Source of the DNA: Flavobacteriales bacterium
GTDB lineage: Bacteria > Bacteroidota > Bacteroidia > Flavobacteriales > PHOS-HE28
Reading direction: 5' to 3'
DNA: 5,860 nucleotides
NCBI GenBank assembly: GCA_008016945.1
Contig: SSGN01000240.1
Span: 1 to 5,860 of the forward strand
Shown piece by piece: positions 1 to 5,737 of the stretch. The notes under the pieces were generated by a model. The model ran no database searches. It saw only the letters and a program-made list of their open reading frames with translations, and was not told the origin of the DNA. How positions within the stretch are numbered: the stretch's first letter is position 1; each line of letters starts with the position of its first letter. Both the position numbers and the translations under genes were made by a program.

Positions 1-380
1 ATCCAGAGCAGCCCGAGCGGCGCGCCAACCGTGCGGGCCACGCCCGACCAGGTGCCGATGGCCACCGAGTGATCCCCGCCCAACACCAGCGGAAACTCGT
101 TGGCACGGCAGGCATCGGCCACTTCGTCCGCGAGGCGGCGGCAGAGGTCGGCGATGCGTTCCACCGGCGAGAGGCCCGGGCGATCCGGCGCGAACAGCGT
201 CTCGCCCCAGTCGATGGCCGGATGGTGTTCCAGCTCGTGCCAGGCCTGCGAGCGCCGGAAGGCGATTGGCCCGTGTTCGCAGTGCCGATCCTGCGCGCCG
301 ACGCCACTGGCGGCGCCGATCAGGCGCAGCCGGTCGAAGCGGTCAGCGGGCGGCAGGTGAGGCAGAGCAGGGCGTGTCAT
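1..380 (-). CDS. Arginase / ureohydrolase family protein, N-terminal part (runs off the left edge)
   Basis: The minus strand is open from an ATG at 380 to the window edge, giving 126 residues without a stop. Near the visible end is the ureohydrolase signature LGGDHSVAIGT (about residues 100-110), whose histidine (about 104) is the first manganese ligand in this family. It is followed by GLLW, where family members continue with the IDAHxD metal motif, here cut off. The N-terminus has a typical IGAASGVGA strand-loop and an HGPIAFR segment resembling the early 'GP..(L/R)R' part of arginases. The family hydrolyses arginine to ornithine and urea, or related guanidino compounds such as agmatine, in the cytosol. 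The catalytic C-terminal half is outside the window, so substrate cannot be decided; arginase is favoured by overall feel. No strong ribosome binding site is seen before this ATG, so the start is moderately sure. It is divergent from the small membrane protein gene at 445. Confidence 0.85.
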   Translation of the reverse strand, partial: MTRPALPHLPPADRFDRLRLIGAASGVGAQDRHCEHGPIAFRRSQAWHELEHHPAIDWGETLFAPDRPGLSPVERIADLCRRLADEVADACRANEFPLVLGGDHSVAIGTWSGVARTVGAPLGLLW

Positions 381-434
381 CGCGGGGTGTCGTCCATTGG
401 CGGAAACGTGCAAACTCTGCGCCCATCGTTCCCC

Positions 435-439
435 GGAGG
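435..439 (+). promoter_or_regulatory. Ribosome binding site deciding a TTG start
   Basis: GGAGG lies five bases upstream of the TTG at 445-447. An in-frame ATG at 397 has no comparable site and would add 16 polar residues (including cysteines and histidine) ahead of the hydrophobic protein. The Shine-Dalgarno match is therefore the main argument for the TTG start. Confidence 0.6.
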
Positions 440-444
440 CAAGC

Positions 445-588
445 TTGAACTGGCTCAAATACCTCACGTTGCTCACCGCGCTCGCGGCGCTCGTCTACGC
501 CTACCCGATCCTGTGGGAAATCGGCGTCGTCGGTGCGCTCGCCGGGGCCTTCTGGTTCTTCGCGTGGCCGAAGGATGATGGCGGTTGA
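445..588 (+). CDS. Small two-helix membrane protein (47 aa), function unknown
   Basis: I do not recognise this protein. From the TTG at 445 it would be 47 residues. It starts M-NWLKYLTLL, has a first hydrophobic stretch (about residues 5-22, ending YAYPIL), a short turn with Trp-Glu, and a second hydrophobic stretch (about 25-42, rich in Gly/Ala/Val and ending FWFFAW). The C-terminal tail PKDDGG is short and acidic. This is the pattern of a small helical-hairpin inner-membrane protein. A good GGAGG at 435-439 and a clear hydrophobic profile support it being a real gene. It stands alone: the gene to its left is divergent, and 190 non-coding bases separate it from the next gene. It could be conserved in related species, but nothing in the sequence gives a function. 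Confidence 0.6.
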   Translation: MNWLKYLTLLTALAALVYAYPILWEIGVVGALAGAFWFFAWPKDDGG

Positions 589-778
589 GGCAGTTGCCGC
601 AGGGCAGGTGAATCGCTTCCAAAGACCTGATGTGTGCCAGCCGGGTTTGATCTGAGTTAATTCCACAGAATTTATACGGTTATTCCTGGCTGAAGTCGCC
701 AATATTTGCCGATTATTGATATTCAAGCGCTATCGAAGTCCTTATAGTCGGCCCCCATTTGCAGCGGGGACGTAAGCA
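589..778 (+). promoter_or_regulatory. Intergenic region, probable promoter of the c-di-GMP gene
   Basis: This gap has no convincing gene. Its middle part (about 645-750) is clearly richer in A and T than the neighbouring genes, as expected for a promoter region. TATAGT at 743-748 matches the sigma-70 -10 consensus at five of six bases. The best -35-like hexamer, TTGATA at 716-721, sits 21 bases away, longer than the optimum, so the pairing is weak. TTTATA at 671-676 with TTGATC at 647-652 (18-base gap) is an alternative. No riboswitch-like or strong terminator structure was recognised. Confidence 0.3.
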
Positions 779-3034
779 GTGGTGTTGCGGGGGGATTCGA
801 TGGCGAGTTGTTACCTGACGGGGACGGCCGTGTGTCCGCCATCGTCCCTGGAATGCTGTGTCGTACTTCAGCAATGCGGCGAAGGAATCCTCTGTCTAGA
901 CGCGAAAGGCCGCGTCAACTACGCCAATCTGCGCGCCTGCGAGGTTCTTGGCGCGACGGCAGACACGCTGGTCGGAACTGAGCTGTTCGACGACGGCCAC
1001 CTGCAGGAGGACGACCGTCCGTTATTGCCCCCGCTCTTTCGTGGCGAGGATGGCGAGACACTGCCTTTGTCACCTGGAATGCATCAGGCACGTGTGAGTT
1101 CGGCGACTCACGGCGATTTGCCGGTGGACTGCCGTATCGCCGCGGTGACCCTCGCCGACGGCGACCTCGGCTACGTCGTCAGTTTCCATGACACGCGAGA
1201 CCAGATTGCGACGGAAGAGCGGCTCACCTATCTTGCGCACCACGATCCGCTGACTGACCTGCCGAATCGGCGGCTGGTATCCGAGCGGCTGGACTACGAG
1301 ATCAGCCGCGCCCGCCGTTACGGTGACGGTTTCGCGCTGCATCTGATCGACCTGGATGATTTCAAGGGCGTGAATGATCGCTTCGGTCATCCGGTGGGCG
1401 ACAAGCTGCTGATAGCCCTGGCCGATCGCTTCCGTTGCGCGGTTCGGGAAAGTGACACGGTTGCGCGCATCGGCGGCGACGAATTTGCCGTGATCCAGGT
1501 TGCGGTCGACGATCCCGAGAACGCCGCGGCACTCGCCGCGAAGCTGCTTTCTGTCGCCCAGGCAGCGGTTCACCTGGACGGATTCGAGCTGTTTCCGGGG
1601 GTCACCATCGGCGTGGCGGTGCGCGAGAACGAAACCTCGGCCGAGGAACTGTGGCGTCATGCCGATGCGGCGATGTATCAGGCAAAGGCCCGCGGCAAGA
1701 ATACGTTTGTAGTTGTCGATGATGTCATTACGGAAGCCGTCGAGGCTGACTCCCGGCTCGTCTGCGCGCTTGGCAATGCGATTGACTACCAGCAGTTCCA
1801 TCTCGTCTATCAACCTCAGTTCAGTGTAGATCGCGGCGCAATCGTAGGCGTCGAGGCGCTGCTGCGCTGGCATCACCCCGAGTTCGGTGATGTGCCACCG
1901 TCGACATTCATCCCGCTTGCCGAGCGTCATCGCATGATCGAACCGATCGGCACCTGGGTGTTGGTCGAGATATGTCGTCAGGCGCGAGCCTGGATCAACG
2001 CGGCCATTCCCTTTGGCCGCATCGCCTTCAATCTTTCCCAGCTGCAGCTGGCCAATCGGGAACACTTCGCGGCGCTGATCACGCTGGTCGATGCCGCCGA
2101 GATTCCCTGGTCGATGCTGGAGATTGAAGTGACCGAGACCGCGTATTTCGGCGCCAGCCGCGACGTCCTGGCGATGCTCGAAGAGCTGCAGCGTCGCGGC
2201 GTTCGTATCGCGATCGATGATTACGGGACTGGTCACTCCTCGCTTCTGGCACTGCGCCGAATGCGGGCCAACAGCCTCAAGATCGATCGCGCATTCATTG
2301 AGGATTACCGGGAGGCGGAATCCGCGGGGATCATCAGGGAGACGATTGCGCTGGCGCATGCCCTCGGTATGGCCGCCATCGCCGAAGGGATCGAGTCACC
2401 GGAACAGCAGGCACTGATCGAGCGGTTCGGGTGCGACAGAAGCCAGGGGTTTCACCTGGGGATTCCCGTTGAAGCAGGGCGGCTGGAGCGAATGTTCTTT
2501 GACCCCGGCCTCGCAACGGTGGCAGGGAACGAATCCGCGAGTGCGGCGCGTGCCGCGACAGAGGAAGTGATCCTCCCCTGGTGCAATGACTACGAAACCG
2601 GGATCGCACAGATCGACCTGCAGCACCATCGGCTGGTCGAACTGATCAATCTTCTGGGGAAATCGGGGCATGGGAATGGTGCTTTGACGGAAGATCAGAA
2701 CGAACTCCTGCATGAAATCGCACGCTACGTCGATTATCACTTCCGATGCGAGGAAGCTTTCATGGCTCGGCACCATGTCGTCGATCATCACGTCGAGCAC
2801 CATCAGATCACGCATGGCTCCGCGCTCAGGATGGTGGTCGACGCGCTTGGTTCGTTCCGGGATGGCCGCTCCACGCTGCCCGATCTATGCAAGGGGCTCG
2901 CCCGTTGGCTTGAGTCGCATATCCATGCCGAGGACAAGATGCTCGGCGAACAGATCGTGGCGATCAACCGTGGGAGCACGCCGATCGAAGCGTACAGGCA
3001 GGCGATGCTCTCAGCCGCCCTGGAGGCACGGTGA
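779..3034 (+). CDS. PAS-GGDEF-EAL-hemerythrin c-di-GMP signalling protein
   Basis: A 751-residue cytosolic-looking protein with no obvious membrane segment. Domains in order: PAS (about 26-140); GGDEF diguanylate cyclase (about 150-312), with metal/substrate residues D191, N199, D200 and D208, signature GGDEF at 232-236, and an allosteric I-site RESD at 223-226, five residues before it; EAL phosphodiesterase (about 325-575), with E359-A-L, N418, the IEVTE segment (449-453), D480-D481 of DDYGTG, K501, E536 and Q556; and a C-terminal bacteriohemerythrin (about 600-730), with W601, H616, H654, E658, several candidate histidines at 665-679, H714 and D719. Both enzymatic sites therefore look competent. 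Known family roles: GGDEF makes c-di-GMP from two GTP, EAL cleaves it to pGpG, and hemerythrin binds O2 at a diiron centre. Inferred role: oxygen- or redox-controlled c-di-GMP turnover. The GTG at 779 is the longest start (GGGGA at 766-770); ATG at 800 is an equally good choice. An AraC-type regulator follows after 23 bases. Confidence 0.95.
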   Translation: MVLRGDSMASCYLTGTAVCPPSSLECCVVLQQCGEGILCLDAKGRVNYANLRACEVLGATADTLVGTELFDDGHLQEDDRPLLPPLFRGEDGETLPLSPGMHQARVSSATHGDLPVDCRIAAVTLADGDLGYVVSFHDTRDQIATEERLTYLAHHDPLTDLPNRRLVSERLDYEISRARRYGDGFALHLIDLDDFKGVNDRFGHPVGDKLLIALADRFRCAVRESDTVARIGGDEFAVIQVAVDDPENAAALAAKLLSVAQAAVHLDGFELFPGVTIGVAVRENETSAEELWRHADAAMYQAKARGKNTFVVVDDVITEAVEADSRLVCALGNAIDYQQFHLVYQPQFSVDRGAIVGVEALLRWHHPEFGDVPPSTFIPLAERHRMIEPIGTWVLVEICRQARAWINAAIPFGRIAFNLSQLQLANREHFAALITLVDAAEIPWSMLEIEVTETAYFGASRDVLAMLEELQRRGVRIAIDDYGTGHSSLLALRRMRANSLKIDRAFIEDYREAESAGIIRETIALAHALGMAAIAEGIESPEQQALIERFGCDRSQGFHLGIPVEAGRLERMFFDPGLATVAGNESASAARAATEEVILPWCNDYETGIAQIDLQHHRLVELINLLGKSGHGNGALTEDQNELLHEIARYVDYHFRCEEAFMARHHVVDHHVEHHQITHGSALRMVVDALGSFRDGRSTLPDLCKGLARWLESHIHAEDKMLGEQIVAINRGSTPIEAYRQAMLSAALEAR
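789..795 (+). promoter_or_regulatory. Purine-rich Shine-Dalgarno candidate favouring the ATG at 800
   Basis: GGGGGGA lies four bases before an in-frame ATG (800-802), which would shorten the signalling protein by seven residues to 744. The competing GTG at 779 has GGGGA at 766-770, eight bases upstream. Neither start affects a domain, because the PAS domain begins about 18 residues further in. Confidence 0.4.
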
Positions 3035-3057
3035 AGACAGGGCCCGGAGTTCGCTGA

Positions 3058-4095
3058 ATGTACCTGACACCCGATTCCTTTTTCGGCAAGTGGGATATGC
3101 ACGACGATGCATCGCATATCGGGCGTGTGACTGATGAGCCGTATTCTCATGCACGCACCCTGACGGGGTGGCGGCGGGAAATCGTCCAGATCTCTCCCGG
3201 CAGATTCCAGGGGCGCGTCTTTGAAGCGTGTGGCCGCGATGTCAGGGTGGGCAAGGAATTCCTTTCACGCGGCGCGTTCCACATCGGATCCGCATACGCG
3301 GGCGGGCTGACGCTCGGGCTGATCCGTTCGACGGATAAGAGGGCCGCAATCTGGAACGGTATCCAGGTGCAGCCGGATACCGTCGTCTGCGTTCCCCCCG
3401 GGGCGGAAATGGTGTTCAGGTCCCATGACGAAACCCGCGTCATCTGGCTTTTCGTGCCGGCCGGCCTGCTCGATGTTCAGGCACTCGCTGTCTTCAACGA
3501 AGCCGAGGCTTCGGTCACCCAGCCAATGTGCTTTGATGACGGCGCGCTGGCGGCGAGGATCATCTCGGCGTATCAGACCGTTCGTAAACTGACGGGGCTG
3601 AGTACGCCCGCAGAACCTGGCTTGCTCCATCCATACGATGCGCTGCAGGCAGAAATCGTGGATCTGGCCCGGGAGTTCGTTGCCATCTACGGCAAGCGGC
3701 AGCCACAGCTCGGTATTCGCGAAGCACATGCGATGAAGATTTTGCGGCAGGTTCGCCTGTATCTGAGGCAGCGGATCGGCGAAAGCATCTGTCTGCATGA
3801 TCTGTGCGAGGCCGCTGCGGCTTCCGAGCGTACCGTGCGCAATGCCTGCGAGATCGTCACCGGCGAGTCCCCGATGAGTTTCCTGAGGGCCATGCGATTG
3901 AATCAGGTGCGGCGCGCCTTATTGAATGCGACGACGCCGGTAAAGATCACTGAAATAGGTGCGCGCTGGGGATTCCTGCACATGCCGCAGTTCTCCCACG
4001 ACTATCGCGAACTCTTTGGCGAGCTCCCCTCCGAGACCATCCGCAGGCAACTGCGAGACAGTGGCAGCAGCACCTCTGAACGTGCAGGAGGCTAG
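3058..4095 (+). CDS. AraC-family transcriptional regulator (EutR-like C-terminus)
   Basis: A 345-residue protein. The C-terminal part (about 225-330) is a two-part AraC/XylS DNA-binding domain. The first helix-turn-helix is around 245-270 (ICLHDLCEAAAASERTVRN), followed by the linking helix SPMSFLRAMRLNQVRRAL (271-288). The second is around 294-316 (VKITEIGARWGFLHMPQF), ending in the hallmark F-x-x-x-Y-R-x-x-F-G-x-x-P-S-E (312-325). The RWGF-H-xx-F wording resembles the EutR-type subgroup. The N-terminal 220 residues are a predicted sensing region with beta-rich segments (for example VQPDTVVCVPPGAEMVF, 104-120) like AraC cupin-type domains; the ligand is unknown. CGGAG at 3045-3049, eight bases before the ATG, supports the start. 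It follows the c-di-GMP gene by 23 bases on the same strand, so cotranscription is likely. No ethanolamine-use genes are visible, so a EutR role is not implied. Confidence 0.88.
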   Translation: MYLTPDSFFGKWDMHDDASHIGRVTDEPYSHARTLTGWRREIVQISPGRFQGRVFEACGRDVRVGKEFLSRGAFHIGSAYAGGLTLGLIRSTDKRAAIWNGIQVQPDTVVCVPPGAEMVFRSHDETRVIWLFVPAGLLDVQALAVFNEAEASVTQPMCFDDGALAARIISAYQTVRKLTGLSTPAEPGLLHPYDALQAEIVDLAREFVAIYGKRQPQLGIREAHAMKILRQVRLYLRQRIGESICLHDLCEAAAASERTVRNACEIVTGESPMSFLRAMRLNQVRRALLNATTPVKITEIGARWGFLHMPQFSHDYRELFGELPSETIRRQLRDSGSSTSERAGG

Positions 4096-4202
4096 ATGCC
4101 GGAGATGAGGGCGCGGGACATGGGCCTCCCCGATCCGCGAACTGGCCCCGCGACTTCTGCGGCCTTCGATCTCCTGAACTGCAGGCGCGGCAGTCCCGGC
4201 AA
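4096..4202. other. Convergent intergenic gap without a recognisable terminator
   Basis: This 107-base GC-rich gap separates the ends of two convergent genes. A transcription terminator would be expected here, but I see only short stems (for example CTGC/GCAG around 4176-4190) and no stem followed by a T run on either strand. Nothing else is supported. Confidence 0.35.
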
Positions 4203-4586
4203 TCAATCGCGCGAGAGGCCCCGGAAAGCCGGTTCTGCTGCCAGCTGCGCCTGCACATAGGCGGCGCAGGGGTCGTCGTCGGTCATCTTCTCGCGGCCAA
4301 GCAGCTTTTCCGAGAACGAACGCATCTTCTCGATCTGCAGGATCCATTCCCGCTGACCATCTTCCTCGTCGCTGGCGCTGCTGCCGATCAGGTATTGCCG
4401 CCCGTGCCAGTCGATCATGCTGTACCAGCCCCAGTCCTCCGCCTCCGGCGGCGTCAGCGCATGCGTGCTGCCGATGCGTTCCCCCAGCCACAAGAGCAGC
4501 GACTCCCCGTAAATCGGGTTGATCGGGTTTTCGCGCTCGCGCGAAACGTCGAAGAGGTCTGTCGTGAAGCGAATAACTACCACCAT
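4203..4586 (-). CDS. Conserved hypothetical protein (127 aa)
   Basis: A 127-residue, strongly acidic soluble protein beginning MVVVIRFTTDLFDVSRERENPINPIYG. Its wording (RFTTDLFDVS, ENPINPI.GESLL.WL, EDWGWYS..DW.GR.YL.G.SAS, W.LQIEK.RS..EKLLGR.KM) looks like a family of uncharacterised proteins of this size that I have seen in proteobacteria. I know no function and assign none. There is no signal peptide or membrane segment. GGGAG at 4593-4597 lies six bases before the ATG, a good ribosome binding site. Its GC content matches the chromosomal genes to the left and not the lower-GC cassette genes to the right. It therefore appears to be the first resident gene beyond the end of the cassette array. 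It is convergent with the AraC-type gene. Confidence 0.75.
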   Translation of the reverse strand: MVVVIRFTTDLFDVSRERENPINPIYGESLLLWLGERIGSTHALTPPEAEDWGWYSMIDWHGRQYLIGSSASDEEDGQREWILQIEKMRSFSEKLLGREKMTDDDPCAAYVQAQLAAEPAFRGLSRD

Positions 4587-4655
4587 GTCGTTCTCCCGGT
4601 TGGATCAATGTCCCGCGCCTGACCTTGCGGGGCATGCGTTACGACTTGAATTCAA

Positions 4656-4682
4656 TGGCAATTGAAGCTGACCCCTTTAGTC
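4656..4682. other. Breakpoint segment with a GGGGTCA motif between the broken attC and the resident gene
   Basis: On the minus strand the first half of an attC-like site stops here and the sequence becomes TAAAGGGGTCAGCTTCAATT, followed by a TTGAATTCAA palindrome at 4647-4656. Short segments with AAAGGGGTCAG next to AT-rich bases are, from memory, common near IS200-like or REP-associated transposase remnants in proteobacteria. No transposase gene and no paired end are visible, so only the abrupt change of character is certain. Confidence 0.25.
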
Positions 4683-4707
4683 GGCACTTTTAAGCGCGAT
4701 GTTAGGG
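4683..4707 (-). repeat. Partial attC site (R'' and L'' arm only)
   Basis: Read on the minus strand, CCCTAAC (4707-4701, R''-like core) is followed by the five-base spacer ATCGC and then GCTTAAAAGTGCC (4695-4683, L''-like arm). This is the order seen in the complete attC at 5146-5217. The matching L' arm and GTT core are not found in the following 100 bases, so the site is truncated. The 11 bases at 4701-4711 (GTTAGGGTGTT) are the exact inverse of 5142-5152, where this cassette begins. Such pairing between R'' and a cassette's own first bases is what an excised circular cassette needs to rebuild attC. Confidence 0.55.
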
Positions 4708-5136
4708 TGTTTGTGACCACAAGACTGCATAGCAGGACAGCAGAATAAAGGCGAGAACAAATGAGCCTACTTGAACACGGAAAGCAGCTCGCTCAACGGA
4801 CGAAGGCAGCTTGCGGAAACATATTGGCTCGTATTTTTCTTGGGCCAGAGCTGCCTGTTGAAGTTTGTCGAATTTTTCCAAGTCGCGAAGCGGCCGATAG
4901 ACAACGCGATATTGAACAAGAACACCTGAGAGCATGGATACGAGAAGAAGTGGCAAAGCAGCTTTTGCGAGAGCGACATACTGAGTGCTCGACAACAATG
5001 TGCCGCTCAAGGCTGCGAACAAAGAAAAGCTGCCGGTGGCCAACGTGAGGATGAGCCGAGTGAATGCCAGGTATTGCTCAAAATGGTGATCGAGCGTTCG
5101 TTTTCGGAAGTCATCGGGATCGGATGGTTCGGCCAT
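4702..5136 (-). CDS. Cassette-encoded three-helix membrane protein (144 aa), function unknown
   Basis: I do not recognise a named family. The protein has a polar, charged N-terminus (residues 1-23) and a first membrane helix (about 25-48, LILTLATGSFSLFAALSG). A second helix (about 54-76) contains LPLLLVSMLSGVLV. A cytoplasm-like charged loop (80-118) has the helical segment RPLRDLEKFDKLQQAALAQEKY, and a third helix follows (about 121-140, VGSFVLAFILLSCYAVLW). There is no signal peptide. The TAA stop is embedded in the CCCTAAC core of its own attC, as in many integron cassettes. The ATG lies only nine bases after the upstream attC core, so the AGGG of GTTAGGG may itself act as the ribosome binding site. 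Lower G+C than the chromosomal genes fits horizontal origin. Small multi-helix proteins of unknown role are common in cassette arrays. Confidence 0.75.
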   Translation of the reverse strand: MAEPSDPDDFRKRTLDHHFEQYLAFTRLILTLATGSFSLFAALSGTLLSSTQYVALAKAALPLLLVSMLSGVLVQYRVVYRPLRDLEKFDKLQQAALAQEKYEPICFRKLPSSVERAAFRVQVGSFVLAFILLSCYAVLWSQTP

Positions 5137-5145
5137 GAATGAACA

Positions 5146-5217
5146 CCCTAACGTGCTAGCTCAGGGGCGCTAAGCCGGCTTGCCGGCGTAACGTCCCTCT
5201 GGAGCGGCGGGTTAGGG
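5146..5217 (-). repeat. attC: Complete attC-like integron recombination site (72 bp)
   Basis: Read on the minus strand, the order is R'' CCCTAAC (5217-5211), spacer CCGCC, L'' GCTCCAGAGGGAC, a central stem (GCCGGC-AA-GCCGGC flanked by TTACG and TTAGC), L' GCCCCTGAGC, spacer TAGCAC, and R' GTTAGGG (5152-5146). R'' and R' are perfect inverse complements. L'' pairs with the complement of L' except for three unpaired extra bases on one arm, which matches the extrahelical bases used by integron integrases to choose the strand. The AAC/GTT ends agree with the conserved part of the RYYYAAC/GTTRRRY cores, although the outer base deviates. The stop codon of the upstream gene lies in R''. No alternative such as a simple terminator explains the double inverted repeat with spacers. 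Confidence 0.8.
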
Positions 5218-5733
5218 ATGGATGTAACCAAGAGTCTGGCGAACCATTTCATCTACATAGCCAATCGCGGAGTTCATGCTTGGCCGATAGAGTGTCGGGT
5301 GAGCGCATTGGTTTCGCACCGATAACTGACCCTGCAACACTCGCAGGGTCGCTTTTCCAATGAATTTCACATCTTTTCCAACGTCTAGGAGCTGCGCCTC
5401 GGCCACCTGTTCTTTCAAGTCAGCAAGGTCCTTAAATGTCCATTTTGGCCGTGCTGACCGAATGTCGGTTTCGTGTTTTGAGAATAGAGTTTCAGAGAAA
5501 ACGTGGAAATGACCCGCCCACGCCAATACAACACCCGACCTGTTCAGGCCTTGTTCAAGACAGGTTACCGCTTCGATAAAGTAGTCCTGTACATCGACAG
5601 GCGCCACCGCTAATTTCTTTACAAGGTCCTCTAGCAAAATGACTCGCGATGCCGACTGCTCGTGGGTCGCTAGAACGGCATGAGCTGCGCGCTGTGCCGC
5701 CTTGGTTCTGACCAACCAATCGTTGAACTGCAT
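5212..5733 (-). CDS. HEPN-like protein (173 aa), cassette-borne
   Basis: A predicted all-helical soluble protein. The central helix YFIEAVTCLEQGLNRSGVVLAWAG (about 51-74) looks like the first long helix of many HEPN-type proteins. Near the C-terminus LSVRNQCAHPTLYRPS (137-152) gives an Rx4H motif (R140, H145) with the RN-CAHP-Y-P wording common in HEPN families. In active HEPN RNases this Rx4-6H motif forms the catalytic site; in other members it is structural only. No membrane segment or signal peptide is seen. The ATG follows the stop of the DUF5343-like gene after four bases, suggesting translational coupling; AAGG nine bases upstream is a modest ribosome binding site. The TAA stop lies inside the attC R'' core. 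Possible roles are an RNA-cleaving effector or a partner subunit of a defence or toxin system. HEPN membership is a pattern judgement and activity is unproven. Confidence 0.65.
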   Translation of the reverse strand: MQFNDWLVRTKAAQRAAHAVLATHEQSASRVILLEDLVKKLAVAPVDVQDYFIEAVTCLEQGLNRSGVVLAWAGHFHVFSETLFSKHETDIRSARPKWTFKDLADLKEQVAEAQLLDVGKDVKFIGKATLRVLQGQLSVRNQCAHPTLYRPSMNSAIGYVDEMVRQTLGYIHP

Positions 5734-5737
5734 TCGG

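Larger units (their letters stand above)
4683..5151 (-). mobile_element. Integron gene cassette 1 (distal, end damaged)
   Basis: The cassette starts at the crossover point of the attC at 5146-5217 (after the G of GTTAGGG on the minus strand). It contains one gene with a nine-base leader after the core and ends in the partial attC at 4683-4707. Compact layout, a stop codon inside the R'' core, and lower G+C than the left-hand genes (about 48% in 4741-4800) are all typical of cassettes. Because the recombination site is incomplete, the cassette is probably no longer excisable through its own attC. Confidence 0.6.

Noticed and set aside
69..578. 169-residue plus-strand reading frame over the left part
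   Set aside because: It lies antisense to the arginase-type gene with its GGDHS signature and then overlaps the small membrane protein in another frame. Its arginine-rich, low-complexity composition is typical of a GC-rich shadow frame.
685..712. Possible sigma-54 promoter (TGGC ... TTGC)
   Set aside because: The GG and GC elements are not ten bases apart and the TGGCAC box is incomplete.
343..726. 127-residue minus-strand reading frame across the small gene and the intergenic region
   Set aside because: It overlaps the start of the arginase gene and runs antisense to the small membrane protein, with no recognised motif and no good ribosome binding site.
1070..2359. 429-residue minus-strand reading frame
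   Set aside because: It is fully antisense to the PAS-GGDEF-EAL gene, and its product has no recognisable domain.
3919..4635. 238-residue minus-strand frame overlapping the AraC-type gene end and the 127-aa gene
   Set aside because: It covers both a confident opposite-strand gene and a same-strand conserved gene in another frame. Its composition is rich in Arg, Ala and Gly, as expected of a shadow.
4761..5048. 95-residue plus-strand frame inside cassette 1
   Set aside because: It is antisense to the membrane protein whose stop and start fit the attC sites exactly. The opposite frame has no such fit.
5146..5217. Intrinsic terminator instead of attC
   Set aside because: There is no T run on either side. 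The double inverted repeat with spacers and extra bases on one arm fits attC much better, although it may also slow transcription.
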